Assembly (NCBI GenBank): GCA_964503685.1
Contig: CAZDAW010000038.1
Span: 1-32,058, forward strand
Reading direction: 5' to 3'
Source of the DNA: CAZDAW01 sp964503685
GTDB taxonomy: Bacteria > Chloroflexota > Anaerolineae > Anaerolineales > Anaerolineaceae
Length of the DNA stretch: 32,058 bases
Both the position numbers and the translations under genes were made by a program. Positions 26,731 to 32,058 of this stretch are shown here, piece by piece. The notes below the pieces were generated by a model. It searched no databases. It was given only the letters and a program-made list of their open reading frames with translations, and was not told where the DNA came from. Within the stretch, counting starts at the first letter, position 1; each line of letters opens with the position of its first letter.

Positions 26731-27183
26731 ATGAAGAAGATAATTGAGAAAGAAAAATTAAAGCTATTGGCGTTACGGTTGTATTTCATTCTGGCTGCGC
26801 TAGAGAGCACGCTGACTCTGGCCTATTTGCTGGCCACTCCCAGCGACCCGAAGAACAGCATCTTTTTGGGGTATTCGGCGCAGCGATTGGGAATGATCGG
26901 TCTGGCGCTGGGGGCGTTGTTGGTGCATGGGTTTATTGCCCGGAAACTTTTAACGCGCCAGATGGAAATGAAATGGTTCCACCGGTTGACGGGAAATTGG
27001 GTATTGATTCCTCTTTTGGCTATAGCGGCTGTCTTATTGATTGCAGGCTGGCTGGTATTGGTGGCGCTCAATGAGCGTATCCCTCAAGATTATCTGCCTT
27101 ACTTCAACCGGGTTTATCCTCTCATTATCTGGTTGAGTGTTCTGGCATTCGAGATTTTGGTTTTATTCCCGATCGCGCGATAG
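26731..27183 (+). CDS. N-terminal fragment of GT-C paralogue C (ends at an in-frame TAG)
   Basis: A 150-residue piece with four membrane helices (about 13-33, 46-68, 88-110, 126-147) and the TPSDPKN motif. It matches residues about 20-157 of paralogue B and ends in FPIAR followed by TAG at 27181-27183. In paralogue B the next codon is Tyr158 (LIRYGSSW) and in paralogue A Phe (LRFGFNW). The stop thus falls exactly on an aromatic position, one base from a Tyr codon. Alone, the fragment lacks the catalytic loop. It starts 3 bases after paralogue B, with AAGG just upstream. Confidence 0.75.
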   Translation: MKKIIEKEKLKLLALRLYFILAALESTLTLAYLLATPSDPKNSIFLGYSAQRLGMIGLALGALLVHGFIARKLLTRQMEMKWFHRLTGNWVLIPLLAIAAVLLIAGWLVLVALNERIPQDYLPYFNRVYPLIIWLSVLAFEILVLFPIAR

Positions 27184-27192
27184 GGTTTTCAC

Positions 27193-29331
27193 TTGACAGC
27201 GATTTGCAGACAAAAGCCGGCGCTCGTCGTTTTCGTAATCACGTTGAGCATCTTTCTGGGAATATGGATTCTGATTGCCATCAGCGGTGTGGGTATTAAG
27301 AAGGATGCCATGTTTTGGGATGACCCTGGAACGCCGATTCTGTTGATTCAATTACTGCGCGGAATTGGTTTTGGCCTGGTTGTATTTCTTGGCGAAATAT
27401 TGCTTAGACTATTGATCCAAAAGAAGCCAGGACTGGAAAAGTACCAGCGTTATCTGTGGGCAGTTGATTTGCTCGTTTGCCTGCTAATCTGGTATTTCGC
27501 AGCTCAGACGTGGTTAAACGAATCTCTGCCGCGGAGTTATTTTGCTCCTGCTGCTCGACCTCCTAACAATGAGGTTTATCCCTATTCGGACGCCGCCGAT
27601 TATGATCGGAACGCCAATATGCTGTTGATTGGCGAAGGACTGGGCGGCAAGGCGATAGTCCCCAAACCGTTGTACGTGTTGTTCCTGGCGCTTTTACATG
27701 CGGTTGGCGGGCCGTCTTATGATGCCGTCACCATATTGCAGGTGATTGTGTTAGCGCTTTTTCCGGTTGTGTTATATTTACTCGGAAAAGCGCTCCACAG
27801 TCGGGGCGCAGGGCTGTTTGCTGCAATTGTGGCGATTGCCCGAGAGCAAAACGCAATAGCTCTGACTCTGTTGATCCGGGTTTCGCACTCGAAATTATTG
27901 ATGTCTGATTTTCCGACAGCATTGGCGATAGCCGCACTGGTTCTGGTGATTGTGATCTGGTTCAAATCTCCTGAACGCAGACGTTTATATGCCCTGGCTG
28001 TGGGTGGAAGCCTGGGATTGTTGCAATTTCTTCGTCCGCAGGTTATCTTCTTATTGCCATTTATATTGTTGGGGCTATGGTTCGTCTGGAAGAAAAATTA
28101 TCGACGAATTATTGAAGGCGCCTTGCTGATTGGCGTAGGCATCATTGTTTGCATTACGCCCTGGATCATACGCAACTGGCAGGTTACAGGCAAATTTGCT
28201 CTGACATCCTTATCGACAGTATCGGAAGTGAACCGACGTTATAGTTCGGGTGAAGGGGAGAATCCTGCAGGCGGTGGGACCGATTTTGGCGGGGATGCGG
28301 AACGCGCCTATAACAGCCCGGTGAGTGCAATGCTTTCTCAGCCGGTTGAGACGATGAATTTTATCTCGGCGCACTTCTTTCACAATGTTATCCAGACGGT
28401 GCAAATCTTACCTCTGACCTTCAATATTGATTATTTTGACGAACTTCCCTCTTATATTAAAACCAGAGCACCGTTCTGGTTCAGTTGGGATGGGAGCCTG
28501 ATCCCTCAACAAAAAGTCTGGGTGTTCATCCATCTGCTATTTATGGCAGTGGGTATCGGTGCGGCCTGGAACCTGTGGCGTGTTTCCGGGATTATTCCGC
28601 TTTTGATGTATGTTGCTTATACGTTGAGCGACGCAGTCGGGCGGAATTCGGGCTGGCGTTATATTCTGCCGGTTGATTGGATTGGATATTTTTACCTGGG
28701 AATAGGCATCTTCCAATCTTGTAAATGGGGATTGGAATTATTCGGAGAACCGTCGCATTTACCGGCTTTGCCTGATTCGGATTACGTCCAACAGAAATCG
28801 TTCTTCTCGATCAGAAGAGCAATCGGTCTTGGCATCATCATCTTACTTTTGGGCGCATCGATGCCGATTGCTGAATGGGTGATTCCCCGGCGTTATCCGG
28901 AGTCATCCAGGGAAAGCATATTGGATCTGGCCTTACAGAATAGAACTGACCAGCAGATAAGTGACAGCGATTTGAGAGTGTTTATCAAGGATCCGAATGC
29001 CGTTGCTTTGATAGGGCGTGGGCTTTATCCCCGGTTTTATCCGGCGAACAAAGGTGAGCCGGCAGCAGGCGAGAACGCCTTTACGATTCAGGAATATCCC
29101 CGTTTGGGATTCTCGCTGGTTGGGAGCCAGAAGCACGAGGTTATACTTCGCACGACAACCCCGCCGGCTTATTTCCCTGATGCATCGGATGTGATTGTGA
29201 TTGGCTGCCAGGGAGAAACGGTCGTTGATGCGGCGCTGGTTATTGTGTTGAGCGAAACGCCATCCGTTTATTACCGTGAGCCGTTGGGGTTATTGAAATG
29301 CCCTTTAGATTCTGCTCAAACAGTGAAGTGA
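27193..29331 (+). CDS. C-terminal part of GT-C paralogue C (GT39/PMT-like)
   Basis: A 712-residue polytopic segment holding the catalytic part: YPYSDAADYD (129-138) with Asp133 as the likely catalytic acid, KPLYVLFLALLHAVGG, VSHSKLLMSDFPTA, a Gly-rich linker (GEGENPAGGG), a last helix and an exposed C-terminal domain with Cys672 and Cys703. The only start near its beginning is TTG 27193, preceded by a weak GATAGGG, so independent translation is possible but not well supported. The remaining sequence is fully conserved with the paralogues and shows no other lesion, which argues for a recent interruption. Its stop is directly next to the stop of the convergent GT2 gene. Confidence 0.72.
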   Translation: MTAICRQKPALVVFVITLSIFLGIWILIAISGVGIKKDAMFWDDPGTPILLIQLLRGIGFGLVVFLGEILLRLLIQKKPGLEKYQRYLWAVDLLVCLLIWYFAAQTWLNESLPRSYFAPAARPPNNEVYPYSDAADYDRNANMLLIGEGLGGKAIVPKPLYVLFLALLHAVGGPSYDAVTILQVIVLALFPVVLYLLGKALHSRGAGLFAAIVAIAREQNAIALTLLIRVSHSKLLMSDFPTALAIAALVLVIVIWFKSPERRRLYALAVGGSLGLLQFLRPQVIFLLPFILLGLWFVWKKNYRRIIEGALLIGVGIIVCITPWIIRNWQVTGKFALTSLSTVSEVNRRYSSGEGENPAGGGTDFGGDAERAYNSPVSAMLSQPVETMNFISAHFFHNVIQTVQILPLTFNIDYFDELPSYIKTRAPFWFSWDGSLIPQQKVWVFIHLLFMAVGIGAAWNLWRVSGIIPLLMYVAYTLSDAVGRNSGWRYILPVDWIGYFYLGIGIFQSCKWGLELFGEPSHLPALPDSDYVQQKSFFSIRRAIGLGIIILLLGASMPIAEWVIPRRYPESSRESILDLALQNRTDQQISDSDLRVFIKDPNAVALIGRGLYPRFYPANKGEPAAGENAFTIQEYPRLGFSLVGSQKHEVILRTTTPPAYFPDASDVIVIGCQGETVVDAALVIVLSETPSVYYREPLGLLKCPLDSAQTVK

Positions 29332-30282
29332 TCATCCCCCACGCTGACCGATTTCCATATCCAGCCACATTGCGAATAAAAGAAGCTGCCAACCTGTCAC
29401 CGTGAGGAAAACGGCAAAGAGAGCGCTGGTCGCGGCAACTAACCCTCCAGCGAGCCGGTAGATGACGAGGTAGAGGCCAAATAAGAAGCCGGGGATTGTC
29501 AGCAAAAGACCTGAGATATAAAAAAGGAAGATGGGATGGAAATCACGGATGAAGTATTTCTTGTAGATGCGCCAGAAGAAGGCCTTGAATAAATACCAGC
29601 TCATTTGAACGGCAACTTTAAAGACTTTAATGCCGCTTCTTTCGCCTATGCCATAGATGGCGCTGACGGGGACGTTGATCACACGCAGTTTCAACACGTT
29701 TAAATGAATGAGCATGGAATTTTCGAACCAGTAATTGCGGGCGATTTTGGTCAGGTCGAGGCTGGCGATTGCTGTCCGCGAAAGGGCGGTATAGCCGCCC
29801 TGCGAATCGGCGATATGCCAGTAACCGCTGGCGATTTTGGTCATCAGGCTGAGGACATGGTTGCCAAAAAGGCGGTTTGTGGGCATGATTTTGGCGACAT
29901 CTTCGTTGGCAAGACGGTTACCTTTGACGTAGTCAGCTTTGCCATCGACGATAGGGTCGAGCACACGGGGCAACTCTGCCGGGTCCATCTGGGCGTCGCC
30001 GGCCATCACAACCGCCACGTCCATGCCTTTTTCGTAGCAGCGCTGGTAGGCGTCGCAAACGGCCCCGCCCACGCCGGTGTTAACTTCGTGACGAATAAGT
30101 TCGAGGCGATCCCCCTGGGATGCCTGGTAACCTTGGGTGATTTCACCGGTGCGGTCGCTGCTTTTATCATCAACTACGACGATCAGGTCAACGAAATCAG
30201 GCATCGTTTCGATGACCCGTCCGATCAATTTTTCTTCGTTGTAGGCCGGTACGGCAACGCCGACCTTGAGTCCTCGGTACAT
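29332..30282 (-). CDS. GT2 family glycosyltransferase with C-terminal membrane helices (polyprenyl-phosphate sugar synthase-like)
   Basis: A 316-residue protein. The GT-A domain has VAVPAYNEE (9-17), VVDDKSSD (36-43) and AGDAQMDP (94-101), followed by GNRL and ADSQGGYTALSR. Two C-terminal helices lie at about 253-275 and 283-307. This layout fits the DPM1/GtrB-like branch that transfers a sugar to polyprenyl phosphate at the membrane. Unlike the GT2 at 23043 it carries its own anchor and has no DUF2304 partner. ATG 30282 is chosen: AAGGA lies 6 bases upstream, and the longer frame to 30351 would start upstream of the promoter. It converges on the GT-C array with no intergenic base. Confidence 0.87.
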   Translation of the reverse strand: MYRGLKVGVAVPAYNEEKLIGRVIETMPDFVDLIVVVDDKSSDRTGEITQGYQASQGDRLELIRHEVNTGVGGAVCDAYQRCYEKGMDVAVVMAGDAQMDPAELPRVLDPIVDGKADYVKGNRLANEDVAKIMPTNRLFGNHVLSLMTKIASGYWHIADSQGGYTALSRTAIASLDLTKIARNYWFENSMLIHLNVLKLRVINVPVSAIYGIGERSGIKVFKVAVQMSWYLFKAFFWRIYKKYFIRDFHPIFLFYISGLLLTIPGFLFGLYLVIYRLAGGLVAATSALFAVFLTVTGWQLLLFAMWLDMEIGQRGG

Positions 30283-30313
30283 TAGAATCCTTTTGGAATA
30301 GAGATATAGACTT

Positions 30314-30319
30314 ATTATA
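30314..30319 (-). promoter_or_regulatory. -10 element of the minus-strand GT2 promoter
   Basis: A perfect TATAAT on the minus strand lies 32 bases upstream of the GT2 start, giving a leader of about 25 bases. No good -35 box is found at 16-18 bases (TCAATT at 17). The 221-base gap to the divergent methyltransferase gene (30283-30503) holds no other feature I can support. Confidence 0.5.
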
Positions 30320-30503
30320 ACCGAACAGCGAATCAGAATTGAGAGATGCAAAGGAGCGTGTTAAGTAGTAGGACGAATAATTCCTATCAATGGGGATAAG
30401 CTCAGGGTAGGGAATAGAGAACGGTTTTTATTTTTAGTGGCATAATTACAGCTACAAAGGGAACTTTTATTTCAAGTTTCTGTTGAATTAAGGATGAGAG
30501 ATT

Positions 30504-31205
30504 ATGCCCGACCATTCCGAAATATACCGCAGCCAGGCAGAGCGATACGAAGCGCTGGTTTCTCGGGAAGATTACCAGCAAAATATATTTCCTTCCCTTC
30601 AGCAAATCGTACCGTTTGAGAATTTGACGGTGGTGGAGTTTGGCGCCGGAACCGGGCGGTTGACCTGTCAACTGGCGCCTGTAGTCAAATTCATCCACGC
30701 GTTTGATATTTCTCAATCCATGCTGGATGTCGCAACAGCGAAGCTCAGGCAAAGCGGTTTACAAAACTGGCATACGGCGATGGGCGATCATCGCCGTATT
30801 TCCATCGAAGATGGTATAGCAGATGTTGTCATTTCGGGATGGAGCATTTGTTATGTGGTAGTGGATAACCCGGAAACGTGGGGGGAGGAGCTTTCGAAAG
30901 TGTTAGGTGAGATGCGGCGGGTTGTTCATTCAGGTGGAATGATCATTCTGTTAGAGACGCTGGGAACGGGAGTTGAATATCCACAGCCGCCCGATAACCT
31001 GGTACCGTATTACGCATATCTGGAAGCGCATGGTTTTCAATGTGCCTGGATCCGAACAGATTATCGGTTTGAGAGTCTGGAAGAAGCCGAGACGCTAACC
31101 CGCTTTTTCTTTGGGGAGGATATGCCGGAAAAGATCAGGGTAAACGACCAGGGCGTCATGTTGCCGGAATGCACTGGTCTCTGGTGGCTAAGGCTGGAGG
31201 CATGA
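30504..31205 (+). CDS. Class I SAM-dependent methyltransferase
   Basis: A 233-residue soluble Methyltransf_11/25-like protein. Motif I VVEFGAGTGRL (43-53), acidic Asp68 in HAFDISQSML that would bind the ribose of SAM, and an ADVVISGWSICYV strand with GGMIILLETLGTG further on match the family. AAGGATGAGAG lies directly upstream of the ATG. It stands alone, divergent from the GT2 gene and convergent with the minus-strand pair beyond 31316. It therefore need not belong to the glycan cluster; the substrate is unknown. Confidence 0.85.
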   Translation: MPDHSEIYRSQAERYEALVSREDYQQNIFPSLQQIVPFENLTVVEFGAGTGRLTCQLAPVVKFIHAFDISQSMLDVATAKLRQSGLQNWHTAMGDHRRISIEDGIADVVISGWSICYVVVDNPETWGEELSKVLGEMRRVVHSGGMIILLETLGTGVEYPQPPDNLVPYYAYLEAHGFQCAWIRTDYRFESLEEAETLTRFFFGEDMPEKIRVNDQGVMLPECTGLWWLRLEA

Positions 31206-31309
31206 AAATCTGATTTGGCTGGTTAACCCTTTGTATTTATTAGGGTATGTGGCATGCAAATTTACCTGGTGATAGTTGATACATGTTGTATAGCTATTGG
31301 ATTTTCATG
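31201..31309. repeat. 10-bp inverted repeat flanking the convergent intergenic region
   Basis: CATGAAAATC at 31201-31210 is repeated inverted as GATTTTCATG at 31300-31309, 89 bases apart. The left arm covers the methyltransferase stop codon. No transposase, target duplication or T-run accompanies it. It may be coincidence. Confidence 0.3.
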
Positions 31310-31315
31310 GCCTGC

Positions 31316-31921
31316 CTATAGCGAGGCGATCAGCTTCTTGGATTTATTATCCAGGATTCCTCCGGTCATCGCTTCGTAAATATAGCGGTCGATGCGTTCA
31401 TCGGGTTGCATATTTTTAATCGCAGATAAGACGGAAATGATATCCAGAAGAAGGAGTTTCCGCTGGGTTTCTTTGCGTTGCATCAGGTCAATGGATATCA
31501 ATTTATCAACGATCTTTGAATGGCAATTCTCTTTATAAGGAACGATTTTACACAGGTTCTGAATACACTGGCGGACGGTGACGGGTTTTTCGTCGTCGCA
31601 GAAGGAAAGATATAAATCGATGATGGCGTCGAATTTACCTGAATTATCCCAGCGTACATTTTCTGCGATGAGCATCAACCCCAGGCTGCGCTGGTAGGAA
31701 TTATCGCTGCCCAATTTTTGGATGAATATGTCCCAATAGGGATAGATGTCATCGGATTCTTGTGATCTGCCCTGCAGCAATAAAAAACATTTGTACCTGA
31801 AGTTGTCATCTTTCTCAGTAAGCCAGGTAACAAGTTTCTCGACGTCGGCGCTTTCAAGTGAAGGGATCAGGGAGGGTATGTCTTCTTTTTCACAGATCTG
31901 AATGTTTTCAGCGGTGATCAT
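31316..31921 (-). CDS. Hypothetical helical-repeat (HEAT/ARM-like) protein
   Basis: A 201-residue soluble, mostly helical protein. Repeated blocks of two amphipathic helices, for example around SYQRSLGLMLIAENVRWD, VTVRQCIQNLCKIVPY and TQRKLLLLDIISVLSAI, resemble HEAT/ARM repeats that form protein-binding scaffolds. No catalytic motif is seen. Its ATG overlaps the stop of the upstream minus-strand gene as ATGA, so it is probably translated by coupling to that gene. The only Shine-Dalgarno-like run (AAAGGA) lies about 15 bases away, which also favours coupling. The function is unknown. Confidence 0.72.
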   Translation of the reverse strand: MITAENIQICEKEDIPSLIPSLESADVEKLVTWLTEKDDNFRYKCFLLLQGRSQESDDIYPYWDIFIQKLGSDNSYQRSLGLMLIAENVRWDNSGKFDAIIDLYLSFCDDEKPVTVRQCIQNLCKIVPYKENCHSKIVDKLISIDLMQRKETQRKLLLLDIISVLSAIKNMQPDERIDRYIYEAMTGGILDNKSKKLIASL

Positions 31922-32058
31922 GGCAATTGTTCTTTTTCCTTTACTGATATATATAAATCAATCGCGGGCTTCTTTGAAATTCTCCGTTCATCGTGATATT
32001 CGAAATCGCCCACGATCGAATCATCAACGTCAAATCTTGAATTGGGGAGCCATTCAGT
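31918..32058 (-). CDS. C-terminal end of a GyrI-like / AraC effector-binding-domain protein (5' end outside window)
   Basis: An open minus-strand frame enters at base 32058 and ends with TGA at 31918-31920, giving 46 residues. The TEWLPNS...FEYHDERR...DLYISVK pattern matches the end of GyrI-like (AraC_E_bind) domains: W-L-P-x-S, FExYDE, then a final I-Y-I-P-V-K-like strand. Such domains bind small hydrophobic ligands, alone or as the sensor half of AraC or MerR type regulators. Whether a DNA-binding domain precedes it cannot be seen. Its stop overlaps the start of the helical-repeat gene. Confidence 0.7.
   Translation of the reverse strand, partial: TEWLPNSRFDVDDSIVGDFEYHDERRISKKPAIDLYISVKEKEQLP

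Larger units (their letters stand above)
26731..29331 (+). pseudogene. GT-C paralogue C, full-length frame interrupted once by TAG
   Basis: The two open frames at 26731-27183 and 27193-29331 are in the same frame, separated only by the TAG and three sense codons. Joined, they give about 866 positions, matching the 862 residues of paralogue B. No frameshift or deletion is needed, so this is one gene with a single nonsense codon. It could be a recent pseudogene, a two-subunit split gene restarted at TTG 27193, or a sequence error. Confidence 0.7.

Noticed and set aside
27181..27183. TAG read as pyrrolysine or a recoded sense codon
   Set aside because: No recoding element or suppressor tRNA is visible here, and a simple Tyr-to-stop change explains it.
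29704..30285. 193-codon + strand open frame opposite the minus-strand GT2 gene
   Set aside because: It lies wholly antisense to a clear GT2 domain and its translation has no recognisable motif.
1..32058. tRNA, rRNA, CRISPR arrays, insertion sequences, phage integrase or attachment sites
   Set aside because: None was found on reading both strands: no repeat-spacer pattern, no transposase motif and no cloverleaf candidate.

Overview
The window is a bacterial surface-glycan region carrying two embedded ABC importers. Base composition looks moderate by eye. The lipoproteins have lipoboxes, no lipid A or LPS core genes are seen, and the very large GT-C-like membrane proteins include one with a Thr/Pro-rich linker. 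Together these suggest a Chloroflexota (Anaerolineae-like) bacterium. This placement is an inference from gene style only; no rRNA or marker gene is present.

Layout, left to right on the + strand: (1) 1-4353, the end of an unidentified protein, a Wzx-like flippase and two related GT4-type glycosyltransferases. (2) 4435-7834, a nitrate/sulfonate/taurine-type ABC importer (lipoprotein, two permeases, ATPase) closed by a clear intrinsic terminator at 7903-7938. (3) 8018-11575, a Pst-like phosphate importer (pstS-C-A-B) without phoU. (4) 11606-17316, the glycan theme resumes with a DUF7033-type polysaccharide deacetylase, a third GT4 paralogue closer to the first than to the second, an asparagine synthase (AsnB) and another GT4. 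(5) 17329-29331, a run of giant polytopic GT-C-like proteins. Three are paralogues, and a zinc-ribbon methyltransferase and a GT2/DUF2304 pair sit between the first two. The third paralogue is split by a single in-frame TAG.

At 29331/29332 the + strand array meets, with no spacer, a convergent GT2 polyprenyl-phosphate sugar synthase-like gene (29332-30282, minus) with its own promoter. After that come a lone SAM methyltransferase (+), then on the minus strand a HEAT-like helical-repeat protein translationally coupled to the 3' end of a GyrI/AraC effector-binding-domain gene that runs off the window.

Working model (inference): cytoplasmic GT4 enzymes, AsnB and the deacetylase build and modify a lipid-linked glycan that the flippase exports. 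The GT2/DUF2304 pair supplies a polyprenyl-phosphate sugar that the GT-C-like proteins use outside the membrane. From 8018 to 29331 every gene is on one strand with gaps of about 30 bases or less and no visible terminator, so phosphate uptake and glycan synthesis could share transcripts.
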